This document shows positions 56,102 through 64,000 of a DNA stretch of 64,000 bases, piece after piece (the first letter of the stretch is position 1; every line of letters starts with the position of its first letter). The stretch comes from Bacteroidota bacterium (lineage in GTDB: Bacteria > Bacteroidota > Bacteroidia > NS11-12g > UBA955): assembly GCA_027488835.1 (NCBI GenBank), contig JAIYAW010000001.1, positions 172,254-236,253 on the forward strand, read 5' to 3'. The notes beneath the pieces are model-generated. The model did no database searches. It had not been told where the DNA came from and was given only the letters and a program-made list of their open reading frames with translations. A program made the position numbers and the translations under genes.

Positions 56102-59056
56102 ATGAAAAAATATATTTTCGTAGGACTTTGTCTTTTAGCGAGTGTTTTAGGTGCACAACAAAAAATTAATGGCTATGCCGATTATCCATCAGAAAACTGG
56201 GTAATGCGTAAGTTTCAGAACGATCCATTAAACGTGAGGTATTATACCTTTAAAAACGGATTAACATTAATTACATCTACAAATAAGAAATCACCGAGAA
56301 TTAACACCATGGTTGCCGTTAAAACGGGTTCTAAAAACGATCCATCAACCAATACGGGTTTGGCTCATTACCTAGAACATATGTTGTTCAAAGGAACTGA
56401 CCAATATGGCAGCTACGACTGGAGCAAGGAAAAGCCATTGCTAGAACAAATTGATGCATTGTATGAGCAATACAATTCAACTAAAGACGAGGTTCTTCGT
56501 ACCGCAATTTATCACAAAATTGACAGTACAAGTCAGCTTGCTGCCAAATTTGCTATAGCCAACGAATTTGATAAAATGTGTCAAGCCATGGGTGCTGAAG
56601 GCACTAATGCGTTTACATCTAATGATATGACTGTTTATGTGAATGATGTTCCTAGCAATATGATGGACAAATGGTTAACATTGGAATCTGAACGATATAG
56701 AAATCCAGTTTTACGTTTGTTTCATACTGAGCTTGAAGCGGTGTATGAAGAAAAAAACATTGGCATGGATCGCGATGGAGACAAGGTTTGGGAAGCTTTG
56801 TATGCAGAACTTTTCAAAAAACATAATTATGGTTTACAAACAACTATTGGTACCATAGAGCATTTGAAAAATCCATCTTTAAAAGCCATTCGTAATTATT
56901 ACAACACGTATTATGTGCCAAACAACATGGCCATTATTATGGCAGGAGATTTTAATCCTGATGAAGCGGCTAAAATGGTTGCAGACAAATTTTCATACAT
57001 GAAGAAAACAGAAGTGCCTATTTACAAGTTTGAAGAAGAAACTCCAAGGAATACTGAAAGAACAATTGAATTGGTTGGTCCAGATGCCGATAATTTAACC
57101 ATTGGATTCAGGGCTCCGGGTGCGAAAAGCAAAGAAGCCACAATTATTAAGTTAATAGACTTGTTATTGAATAACTCATCGGCGGGATTAATTGATTTGA
57201 ATTTGGTAAAAAAACAACTTGTTTTGGCCGCCAACAGTGGAACCGACATTATGAAGGACTATTCTATGTTTATTTTAACTGGAAAACCTAAAGAAGGTCA
57301 AAAATTAGAGGAATTGAAAGATTTGTTGCTTGCCCAGTTAGAAAAAATCAGAAAAGGTGAGTTCGACGAAAAAATGTTGAAGTCGATTTTGTTAAACGAA
57401 GAAATTAGCAAAATTGAATCTTTCAAAGAAAATGAATCAAGAACAAGTTTCTTAATGAGCACTTTTGTAAATGATTTGGATTACCGCGCGGCTGCCAGTG
57501 AATTGGCCTTGATGGCTGAGATTTCGAAAGCGGAAATTGTTGCATTTGCAAATGAATATTTGGGTAATGATAGGGTTGTAGTTTATAAAAGAAAAGGCGA
57601 GGCACCGAAGGCAAATAAGATTGTAAAGCCTGAAATTCATCCAGTTGAATTAAATAGAGATAAACAGAGCAAATTTGTAAAAGATTGGTTGGAAATGCCT
57701 TCAGTGCAAATTGCTCCTGCTTTCTTTGATGCGAAAAGCATTACAGTTTCTAAATCGGGTATTGCTCCAGTTTATTATGTAAAAAATGCTGATAATCGTT
57801 TGTTTAACCTGACTTTAAAATTTAATCAAGGAAGTTGGCATGACAAACGCACATCGTTATTGTTTTCGTATTTGAAATTTTTAGGAACCAAAGAAATGAG
57901 TTCTGAAGATTTCAGTAAGAAAATGTATGATTTGGGTTGCAAATACAGTGTTTCAAATGATGAGGAACATGCATATATCAATTTGAATGGTCCAGATGAG
58001 AATTTCAATGAAGCGTTAAAAATGGTGCAAAATGTATTGCGCAATCCAATGCCAAATGAAAAAGCTTTACAAAGTTTGATTGGCGATATTTTAAAAAACC
58101 GTGAAAATAATAAATTCAATGCAAGAATCATTCAGCGACAATTGTCGCAGTATGTAGTGTATGGTCCAAACAATCCAAGTACATGGATTATTAAAAACGG
58201 TGATTTGAAGAATATCAAGTCAGGTGAACTTTTGAAATTATTAAAAGATGTTTTAATGGGTAGCTATGAAATTAGCTATTACGGACCAAGGGCATTAGAG
58301 GGGAAATTGAAAGATGAGAAGATCGAAAATTCTGTTTTAAGTAATTTGAGCGAAAGTGGATTTATTCCAAAAGCATTCAAACAAAGCAAAAAAGACATTC
58401 CGGTATTTACTGAACGAAAAATGACAGAAAAGGAAGTGTATTTTACGCATTACCCACAAGTACAAGCAACTATCAATTGGTGGACAAATGCTGGCGATTA
58501 TAATTTCGCTTTACATCCGACGGTTGTATCATTTAACCAATATTTTGGTGGTGATATGAGTAGTGTGGTATTCCAGAATATTAGGGAAGCAAAAGCACTG
58601 GCATATAGTACTTACGCTATTTTTAGTGAACCAAAGAAACCAACCAAACCATACATGATGTCGTCATTTATCGGAACGCAAGCCGATAAATTTCACGATG
58701 CAATTGCTTCAATGAATGAACTTTTAACAGTGATGCCGGCAGACGAAGAGGTTTTTGGATTGGCAAAACAAAGCATTGTTAATAGAATAGAAACGGAAAG
58801 GATAATGCCTGAAAATTATGTGGGCATGATGTGGGCAATGCAAGAAAAAGGTTTAACTGAAGACCCAAATAAATCTGTGTATCAAGAAATTGGGAATTTA
58901 AAAATCTCTGATATTTCAAATTTCCACAAGAATCAAATTTCCAACAAGATTTATCATTTGGCTATTGTTGCGAGTAAAGATAAAATTAGCAAAGAAGATA
59001 TGACCAAATACGGATCGGTTAAAGAATTAACCCTTGAAGAATTATTTGGATATTGA
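56102..59056 (+). CDS. M16 family metallopeptidase (two-domain, periplasmic)
   Basis: The 984-residue product has a signal peptide (MKKYIFVGLCLLASVLGAQ) and tandem insulinase-like halves. The first half carries the inverted zinc motif HYLEH at residues 89-93 (GLAHYLEHMLFKGT) and the third ligand in ELEAVYEEKN. The second half (from about 540) has the fold but no HxxEH, which is normal for M16 enzymes, where it closes over the substrate. It probably degrades peptides in the periplasm. It is monocistronic, with its own box upstream and a terminator downstream. Confidence 0.94.
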   Translation: MKKYIFVGLCLLASVLGAQQKINGYADYPSENWVMRKFQNDPLNVRYYTFKNGLTLITSTNKKSPRINTMVAVKTGSKNDPSTNTGLAHYLEHMLFKGTDQYGSYDWSKEKPLLEQIDALYEQYNSTKDEVLRTAIYHKIDSTSQLAAKFAIANEFDKMCQAMGAEGTNAFTSNDMTVYVNDVPSNMMDKWLTLESERYRNPVLRLFHTELEAVYEEKNIGMDRDGDKVWEALYAELFKKHNYGLQTTIGTIEHLKNPSLKAIRNYYNTYYVPNNMAIIMAGDFNPDEAAKMVADKFSYMKKTEVPIYKFEEETPRNTERTIELVGPDADNLTIGFRAPGAKSKEATIIKLIDLLLNNSSAGLIDLNLVKKQLVLAANSGTDIMKDYSMFILTGKPKEGQKLEELKDLLLAQLEKIRKGEFDEKMLKSILLNEEISKIESFKENESRTSFLMSTFVNDLDYRAAASELALMAEISKAEIVAFANEYLGNDRVVVYKRKGEAPKANKIVKPEIHPVELNRDKQSKFVKDWLEMPSVQIAPAFFDAKSITVSKSGIAPVYYVKNADNRLFNLTLKFNQGSWHDKRTSLLFSYLKFLGTKEMSSEDFSKKMYDLGCKYSVSNDEEHAYINLNGPDENFNEALKMVQNVLRNPMPNEKALQSLIGDILKNRENNKFNARIIQRQLSQYVVYGPNNPSTWIIKNGDLKNIKSGELLKLLKDVLMGSYEISYYGPRALEGKLKDEKIENSVLSNLSESGFIPKAFKQSKKDIPVFTERKMTEKEVYFTHYPQVQATINWWTNAGDYNFALHPTVVSFNQYFGGDMSSVVFQNIREAKALAYSTYAIFSEPKKPTKPYMMSSFIGTQADKFHDAIASMNELLTVMPADEEVFGLAKQSIVNRIETERIMPENYVGMMWAMQEKGLTEDPNKSVYQEIGNLKISDISNFHKNQISNKIYHLAIVASKDKISKEDMTKYGSVKELTLEELFGY

Positions 59057-59087
59057 TAGGATTAAGTTCTTAAAATGAATAAAAATG

Positions 59088-59111
59088 AAAAAGGGGCGTG
59101 AGCCCCTTTTT
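59088..59111. terminator. Terminator between the M16 and CpsB-like genes
   Basis: AAAAAGGGGC pairs with GCCCCTTTTT around a GTGA loop. The site lies 31 bp past the M16 stop and 30 bp from the convergent CpsB-like stop, and it can serve both strands. Confidence 0.85.
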
Positions 59112-59140
59112 CTATATACTTGTATTTAAAGAATAACGAA

Positions 59141-59833
59141 TTACGCTTGTAACTCGTTATTTCTCAAATGATAGTTTTCAAATAGTTCTGCCAATGAATC
59201 TTTGGTGAAAGAACTATTTAATGCTTCTAGGTGACGAAGATGATGAATGTCAGTACATGCAAAATCAAACATCTCGGCTTTAAGCATTTTATTAGCAATT
59301 TTTTGAACGTCCTTACCGTAATAAGGTGTCAAAGATAATAAATTCAATTGAAGTTCAAACCCAAGTTCCTTTAAGTGGGTATAATAATATTCCCATTTAT
59401 CGTGGTAATAGACATACCTTTCTGGGTGAGCAAGAATGGGTTCATACCCTTGAATTTGTAAGTCAAAACTAATATTTTCAACATGGTCTGGTCGCTGAAT
59501 ATAAGAAAATTCAACTAAGATTTTTTCGTTGCGAAGTTTGAGAAGTGCTTCTTTGTTGCGCAATTTTTGATGAAAGGTATCATCCAACATATATTCAGCT
59601 GCATATGAATGTGGGACATTCATATTGTTGTTTTGCAATGCAATACTTAGAACGTCGAAACCTGCTTTAATAGATTCCGGAGTATTTGGATGCGTATCTG
59701 AAATAATATGTGGAGTAAAAATAAAATCATCAAATCCTAGATTTTTCAAACCATTAATTAGCTCAATTGATGTTTCAACATTAATTGAACCATCGTCGAT
59801 TCCGGGAATAATATGATTATGAAAGTCTAGCAT
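59141..59833 (-). CDS. CpsB/CapC (YwqE) family tyrosine-protein phosphatase, PHP fold
   Basis: The 230-residue protein has the PHP-domain metal ligands in order: HNHIIPGIDDG at the N-terminus, FTPHI, AEYMLD, LAHPERY and CTDIHH near the C-terminus. This pattern matches CpsB/YwqE phosphatases, which dephosphorylate tyrosine kinases that control capsule export, rather than histidinol-phosphatase. No tyrosine kinase (Wzc) gene is in the window. The 180-bp spacer to asnS (59834-60013) is AT-rich and shows no gene. Confidence 0.87.
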   Translation of the reverse strand: MLDFHNHIIPGIDDGSINVETSIELINGLKNLGFDDFIFTPHIISDTHPNTPESIKAGFDVLSIALQNNNMNVPHSYAAEYMLDDTFHQKLRNKEALLKLRNEKILVEFSYIQRPDHVENISFDLQIQGYEPILAHPERYVYYHDKWEYYYTHLKELGFELQLNLLSLTPYYGKDVQKIANKMLKAEMFDFACTDIHHLRHLEALNSSFTKDSLAELFENYHLRNNELQA

Positions 59834-60013
59834 AGGTGATTTGACATTTAAAAAAATAAGTTGTAAATCTAATTGATAATTTATTTGGCATTTATTTTTG
59901 TTTGTGAAAGTACAAATATTTTTTTAAGGTGTAATAAGAAAGTAGAAATAATCCTACTTTAGTCATTTGGCTTGCCCATAAGCTATAAAAAGGCAAACTT
60001 TCAAGGTCAAATG

Positions 60014-61540
60014 TTATGGTTTCAGACGTCCGTACATTCTAGGAAATGGAATACTTTCTCTCACATGTTTTAATTTACACACCCAAGTAACCATTCTTTC
60101 TAATCCCAATCCAAAGCCAGAATGAGGTACTGAACCAAATCTACGCAAGTCTAAATACCATTCAAATTCGGACATTGGCAATTCATGTTCTTTTATTTTC
60201 TCAATAAGGCTTTCTAAGTTTGTTTCGCGTTCACCACCACCAACAATTTCACCATATCCCTCAGGAGCCAAAACATCTACACCACGTGCAAAACGAGAAT
60301 CGTTCGGGTTGCGTTTTAGGTAAAATGCTTTCACTTCATGCGGCCAATCGTAAACCATTACTGGACGGTCAAACAAACGGGTTAAAACGGTTTCATCACT
60401 ACCGCCAAAATCGTTTCCATATTCAAAAGTTCTTGCGCTATTGATCCATTGTGGAATATTGCGTAAATCTTCTTCGATGTCTGATTTCTCCTGTTTGAGT
60501 GTGTTCACTTTATTTGTAAAGAAGTTAATTTCTCCTTTTTTCAAACCACCACCTGCAATTTTGCTTTCTTTATCTGCAATTTCAGTATCTATGCCGGCGA
60601 GTTTGGTTTGTTTGGAAGTAAGTTCATCTTCTAAACTTGTAATGCTGTTTACGCCATTTACATCTTGCTCTCCTTTGATAATTCTTACAGCTTCATCATA
60701 GGTCATTCTTGGAAATTCACCCAAAGAACTTTCAAGAACTGAAAGATCTCTTCCAATGGTTTCAAGTTCTGATTTGCAATTTGCAAGCACATCTTTGATA
60801 ACCGCTTGCAACATTCCCTCAATACAATCCATGTTTTGGAAAATATCGTAGAAAGCCATCTCTGGTTCTATCATCCAGAATTCAGAAAGGTGACGGCGTG
60901 TTTTTGATTTCTCGGCCCTAAAAGTTGGACCGAAGGTATAGATGCGACCCATTGCCATTGCCATAGCCTCACCATAAAGTTGACCACTTTGACTTAAGTA
61001 AGCAGGATCTCCATAAAAATCAGTTTCAAATAAATTTGAAGTTCCTTCGCAAGCATTTCCCGTAAAAATTGGGGCATCCATCTGAACAAATCCTTGTTCT
61101 TGAAAGTATTTATGAATGCTAAAAATGATGGTGTTTCTGATACGCATGATGGCCCATTGTCGGGTACTTCTCAACCACAAATGGCGTTGATCCATCAAAA
61201 ATTCTATACCGTGTTCTTTTTTAGAAATAGGGTATTCTATACTCGTACCAACTTCTTCAATTTGAGTTACTTGAATTTCAATTCCCCCAATTTGTTTTTC
61301 ATCTGATAAAACTGTTCCAACTAGAATTACGCTTGATTCTAAGTTTACATTTTGAGCGCAATTCAAACCATTTTCTCCGGCTGTTTCTGCAGTAACAACA
61401 CATTGGCAGAAACCTGTTCCGTCCCTCAAAATAACAAATGCAATACCTTTACCTTCTCTTTTGTTAGAAACCCAACCTTTGAGTGTAACAGATTGCCCAA
61501 TTTGATTTTTTAAACCTGAAATAAACGATTGATGACTCAT
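60014..61540 (-). CDS. asnS: Asparagine--tRNA ligase, with coiled-coil insertion
   Basis: This class II synthetase of 508 residues charges tRNA-Asn. The N-terminal OB-fold region begins MSHQSFISGLKNQIGQ (ATG 61540; the open frame upstream is not conserved-looking). Class II motifs follow: SGQLYGEAMAMAMGRIYTFGPTFRAE (motif 2 with neighbours), FWMIEPEM, and GFGLGLERMV (motif 3). Between them, at about residues 300-362, is an insertion with heptad-like Leu/Ile and many Lys/Glu (LEDELTSKQTK...NTLKQEKSDIEEDL), predicted as a helical hairpin. E. coli and Bacteroides enzymes (about 466 residues) lack it. A TATCTTTG box lies 13 nt before the ATG. Confidence 0.95.
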   Translation of the reverse strand: MSHQSFISGLKNQIGQSVTLKGWVSNKREGKGIAFVILRDGTGFCQCVVTAETAGENGLNCAQNVNLESSVILVGTVLSDEKQIGGIEIQVTQIEEVGTSIEYPISKKEHGIEFLMDQRHLWLRSTRQWAIMRIRNTIIFSIHKYFQEQGFVQMDAPIFTGNACEGTSNLFETDFYGDPAYLSQSGQLYGEAMAMAMGRIYTFGPTFRAEKSKTRRHLSEFWMIEPEMAFYDIFQNMDCIEGMLQAVIKDVLANCKSELETIGRDLSVLESSLGEFPRMTYDEAVRIIKGEQDVNGVNSITSLEDELTSKQTKLAGIDTEIADKESKIAGGGLKKGEINFFTNKVNTLKQEKSDIEEDLRNIPQWINSARTFEYGNDFGGSDETVLTRLFDRPVMVYDWPHEVKAFYLKRNPNDSRFARGVDVLAPEGYGEIVGGGERETNLESLIEKIKEHELPMSEFEWYLDLRRFGSVPHSGFGLGLERMVTWVCKLKHVRESIPFPRMYGRLKP

Positions 61541-61553
61541 TTTTAAATTTTTA

Positions 61554-61561
61554 CAAAGATA
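61554..61561 (-). promoter_or_regulatory. -7 promoter box of asnS (TATCTTTG)
   Basis: On the minus strand TATCTTTG lies 13 nt before the ATG at 61540, giving a short leader. Confidence 0.55.
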
Positions 61562-61632
61562 ATTCTTTTTTTTCGCCCTTTGGATAGCATAAATCAACAT
61601 AACGATACTTTTTTATTTCAAGATGCTTGAGT

Positions 61633-61640
61633 TAACTTCG
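61633..61640 (+). promoter_or_regulatory. -7-like promoter box of the ATP-grasp gene (TAACTTCG)
   Basis: TAACTTCG ends 8 nt before the ATG at 61649. It is a TTCG variant of the TAnnTTTG box, divergent from the asnS box about 75 bp away. Confidence 0.4.
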
Positions 61641-61648
61641 CCAAAGAA

Positions 61649-62701
61649 ATGACTGCAAAAACAAACATCAAAGTCTTTATTCCTTCTGGTGCCGGAGCCC
61701 CCGGTTTTGCTGGTATTGTCAGGTGTTTAAGAAAAGACAAACGCATAGAAATTTTTGCAGGTGATACAAATCACAATGCTTATGGAAAGGTCCTTGCAAA
61801 TCAATTTTTTATTATGCCCCCTAGTTCCGACGATCAATATATTGACAAGGTTGTTCAAATTTGTGCTGATAAACAAATTGATGTGGTGCTGCCGATTACA
61901 ACGAGAGAGTTAATTCCTTTGTCATCGAATAAAAATCAAATTGAAGCTGTTGGTGCCAAAGTTATTATTTCTGATTTGGAGGGACTTGAAATCGCCAACA
62001 ATAAAGGAAGGTTATTGCACCATCAAATCAAGAACGAAACTGATATTCCAGTCCCTGATTTTGGATTTGCAATGGGCAAAGTTGGATTTACCGAAATGGC
62101 TAAATCCTTGTTTGAAGCCCATGAAACCTTGTGCTTCAAACCAGTAGAAGGAAATGGCAGCAGGGGTTTTGGAATTATTACCCAAGAAGTATCTGATAAT
62201 TTTCTTACTGAAAAGGCAGGAATTTTGCCTATGACATTAAGGGAATGGACAAGCAGAATGCCGAAGGAATTTGAAGATTTATTGATGATTTCTGCTTATT
62301 TACCTGGAGTTGAATACAGTGTAGATTTGTTATGTGACCATGGCAAAGTATTGGCTTGTGTGCCAAGAACCAGAGATAAAATAATAGGTGGAATAAGTGT
62401 TGCTGGAACCTTTGAAAACAATTACACCCTGAAAGCTTTTTGTATGTCGTTGGTAAACCAATTAAATCTTCATGGCCCTATTGGTATACAATGGAAGGAA
62501 GATGCTCAAGGAATGCCACATTTGTTAGAAATCAACCCAAGGTTACAGGGAACAACATCTGTTTGTGAATTGGCGGGAGTGAATTTTCCTTTGTTATCTA
62601 TAAAACTTGCAATTGGTGAAGATATTAATTTTACAAATTTGAAGGTTAAATGGGGAAGTAAGTTTGTTCGTCATTGGGAAGACGATATTATAAACAATTG
62701 A
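61649..62701 (+). CDS. ATP-grasp domain protein (carbamoyl-phosphate synthase-like)
   Basis: The 350-residue enzyme is predicted to join a carboxylate to an amine or thiol using ATP. The N-terminal pre-ATP-grasp domain (FIPSGAGAPGFAGIVRCL, then FAGDTNHNAYG) resembles CarB/PylC-type proteins. The ATP-grasp core has LCFKPVEGNGSRGFGI, LMISAYLPGVEYSVDLLCD, and the metal site LLEINPRLQGTTS. The substrate is unknown. It is divergent from asnS with 108 bp between starts, and followed by a small membrane-protein gene. It could modify a peptide, lipid or sugar of the envelope, but nothing in the sequence decides. Confidence 0.85.
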   Translation: MTAKTNIKVFIPSGAGAPGFAGIVRCLRKDKRIEIFAGDTNHNAYGKVLANQFFIMPPSSDDQYIDKVVQICADKQIDVVLPITTRELIPLSSNKNQIEAVGAKVIISDLEGLEIANNKGRLLHHQIKNETDIPVPDFGFAMGKVGFTEMAKSLFEAHETLCFKPVEGNGSRGFGIITQEVSDNFLTEKAGILPMTLREWTSRMPKEFEDLLMISAYLPGVEYSVDLLCDHGKVLACVPRTRDKIIGGISVAGTFENNYTLKAFCMSLVNQLNLHGPIGIQWKEDAQGMPHLLEINPRLQGTTSVCELAGVNFPLLSIKLAIGEDINFTNLKVKWGSKFVRHWEDDIINN

Positions 62702-62759
62702 CTTGTAGTTAGTTGATTCGAATAATCAAAAAAAGTATTGTTAGTATAAAAATAGATAT

Positions 62760-62767
62760 TATCTTCG
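62760..62767 (+). promoter_or_regulatory. -7-like promoter box of the 51-residue gene (TATCTTCG)
   Basis: TATCTTCG ends 8 nt before the ATG at 62776. The longer string TATCTTCGCGG is shared with the folK upstream region. Confidence 0.4.
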
Positions 62768-62775
62768 CGGGACCT

Positions 62776-62931
62776 ATGAGTAACGAAAAACGCAACACAA
62801 AAGGATATTGGGCATTATGCATTGTTAGTGGTATCGCTCTTACCTTGACTACCATTTTCTTGCCACAAGCATTTTGGTTAGGTTTGCCTACCTTTTTTGG
62901 TGGTATGGCTATGGCAATGGATTGGGTATAA
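62776..62931 (+). CDS. Small membrane protein (51 aa)
   Basis: The product begins MSNEKRNTKGYWALC and has two hydrophobic stretches: residues ~10-28 (YWALCIVSGIALTLTTIFL) and ~30-48 (FWLGLPTFFGGMAMAMDWV). They are joined by a Pro-Gln turn, as in a helical hairpin. I chose ATG 62776 over an in-frame upstream start at 62713 because of the promoter-like box 8 nt before it and because the upstream codons look non-coding. I recognise no family. It lies between the ATP-grasp gene and accA, and could be co-transcribed with accA 49 bp downstream. Confidence 0.55.
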   Translation: MSNEKRNTKGYWALCIVSGIALTLTTIFLPQAFWLGLPTFFGGMAMAMDWV

Positions 62932-62980
62932 CTCAATTTTTGTTTAACAGCGCAAATGGCGCATTAATTATTTAAAAATT

Positions 62981-63946
62981 ATGGCGAATCAAAATTGGTT
63001 TGATTTTGAGAAAGATATTGCTGAATTGTATGAGCAGCTTGAAAAAGCAAAAACAACTCATGAACAAGGCAAGTTAGATATGACCGACATGGTTGTAACG
63101 ATTGAATCTAAAATTAAAGAAGCACAAACGCATGTTTATGGCAAATTAACGGGATGGCAGAAAGTACAAATTAGCCGTCATCCGGAACGACCATATACGC
63201 TTGATTATATTGAACACATTTGCACAGACTTTGTAGAATTGTTTGGCGATCGTCAAATCAAAGACGACAAAGCAATTGTAGGTGGTTTTGCTAAAATAGA
63301 TGGCCAACCAGTAATGGTTATTGGTCAGCAAAAAGGTAGAAATACAAAACAACGTCAGTATAGAAATTTCGGAATGCCTAATCCTGAGGGATATAGAAAG
63401 GCATTGCGATTGATGAAATTGGCTGAGAAATTCCATGTTCCTGTTTTAACTTTGATTGATACTCCTGGTGCTAGTCCTGGATTGGAAGCAGAAGAACGCG
63501 GACAAGGTGAAGCCATTGCCAAGAACTTATTTGAAATGGCAACTCTTGAAGTTCCAATTGTATGCGTTGTAATAGGCGAAGGAGCTAGCGGCGGAGCTTT
63601 GGGTATTGGTGTTGGCGATAAGGTATTGATGATGGAGTACACTTGGTATAGTGTAATTAGTCCAGAAAGTTGTTCTAGCATTTTATGGAGAACTTGGGAT
63701 AAAAAAGAATTGGCTGCCGATGCACTAAAACTTTCATCTGATGATATGTTTAACAACGGGTTGGTTGATGGAATTATCAAAGAACCAATTGGCGGCGCAC
63801 ATCACAATCCTTCTGAAGCTTTTGAAAATATCAAAGCGGCAATTTTAAAAGAGTTTGCCTCTTTGATTCATTTGCCCGTTGATGAATTGGTTCAATCTCG
63901 TATTGATAAATTTTCTAAAATGGGTGTAGTGGTTGAGTCTGTATAA
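62981..63946 (+). CDS. accA: Acetyl-CoA carboxylase carboxyltransferase subunit alpha
   Basis: AccA is half of the carboxyltransferase that makes malonyl-CoA for fatty-acid synthesis. The 321-residue protein begins [19 protein letters not shown]. It has [72 protein letters not shown], and the oxyanion-hole region [17 protein letters not shown]. Length is normal. accD is not in the window. The stop codon lies within the stem of a short terminator. Confidence 0.97.
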   Translation: MANQNWFDFEKDIAELYEQLEKAKTTHEQGKLDMTDMVVTIESKIKEAQTHVYGKLTGWQKVQISRHPERPYTLDYIEHICTDFVELFGDRQIKDDKAIVGGFAKIDGQPVMVIGQQKGRNTKQRQYRNFGMPNPEGYRKALRLMKLAEKFHVPVLTLIDTPGASPGLEAEERGQGEAIAKNLFEMATLEVPIVCVVIGEGASGGALGIGVGDKVLMMEYTWYSVISPESCSSILWRTWDKKELAADALKLSSDDMFNNGLVDGIIKEPIGGAHHNPSEAFENIKAAILKEFASLIHLPVDELVQSRIDKFSKMGVVVESV

Positions 63947-63970
63947 GGATAAAATATCCTTAATTTTTTA
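63944..63970 (+). terminator. Short hairpin terminator overlapping the accA stop codon
   Basis: TAAGGATA pairs with TATCCTTA around an AAA loop and is followed by ATTTTTTAA. The stem begins at the TAA stop of accA. Being AT-rich it is weaker than the others. Confidence 0.55.
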
Positions 63971-63988
63971 ATAAAATATCTAAACACC

Positions 63989-64000
63989 ATGAAAAATCGC
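63989..64000 (+). CDS. Possible start of a further gene (truncated by window end)
   Basis: An ATG at 63989 opens the frame Met-Lys-Asn-Arg and reaches the window edge. It lies 19 bp after the accA terminator. Too little is visible to judge whether it is real. Confidence 0.25.

Overview
The window is a gene-dense, AT-rich chromosomal segment of a member of the Bacteroidota. Several signs support this: C-terminal type IX secretion (T9SS) sorting domains on three secreted proteins, the gliding/T9SS lipoprotein GldH, DUF3822 and DUF4292 proteins, WbqC, PorV/OmpA-style envelope proteins, TAnnTTTG -7 promoter boxes, and near absence of Shine-Dalgarno sequences. The exact order or genus cannot be fixed from this sequence. 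No rRNA, tRNA, insertion sequence, prophage or CRISPR array was seen.

Layout. 1-7.1 kb: the 3' part of a TonB-dependent receptor, a highly expressed-looking T9SS beta-helix protein, a second T9SS protein and a lipoprotein, forming a surface/secretion locus. 7.3-11.6 kb: three sugar-nucleotide genes (UDP-GlcNAc 4-epimerase type, membrane-bound CapD/WbpM-type dehydratase, wecB). 11.9-14.1 kb: a DPP7-type S46 dipeptidyl-peptidase. 14.5-19.6 kb: pheT, coaX, an outer-membrane protein, lptC and a small membrane protein. 19.8-26 kb: a TetR regulator, a convergent HTH protein and a 1408-residue secreted protein with lipase-like and beta-helix parts. 26-31 kb: beta-CASP nuclease, lpxK, gldH, comM-like ATPase, small secreted protein. 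31-36 kb (minus): crotonase, PAP2-like membrane protein, M1 peptidase fused to an outer-membrane barrel. 36-43.7 kb: DUF3822-rsmD-coaD, NUDIX/pyrE divergent pair, coiled-coil protein-zapA-rny, rsmI, lnt. 43.7-56 kb (mostly minus): galE, acetyltransferase, OmpA/TSP3 protein, Rieske-like lipoprotein, hydroxyacyl-CoA dehydrogenase, EnvC-like, DUF4292, TPR protein, nucleotidyltransferase, dut, flippase, WbqC, folK. 56-64 kb: M16 peptidase, CpsB-type PHP phosphatase, asnS, ATP-grasp enzyme, small membrane protein, accA.

Most of the window is envelope construction (LPS and surface polysaccharide, lipoprotein maturation, T9SS cargo, cell-wall hydrolase control) mixed with housekeeping genes. Many genes overlap by 4 bp or more and form short operons.

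The most unusual signal is not a gene. Four consecutive intergenic spaces between 7.2 and 14.5 kb carry a family of TAAAC boxes. Some boxes are spaced at exactly 10 bp (nTnTAAACnn decamers). Others alternate at about 20 bp with tiny, GC-rich hairpins of differing sequence. One hairpin pair shows compensatory base changes. I do not recognise this as a named repeat family. A second pattern is that about 14 genes have a -7 box (TAnnTTTG or TAnnTTCG) only 4-8 nt before the start codon, which predicts leaderless or nearly leaderless mRNAs. Third, the NUDIX and pyrE genes are divergent with start codons overlapping inside a single CATG, each promoter lying in the partner's coding sequence.
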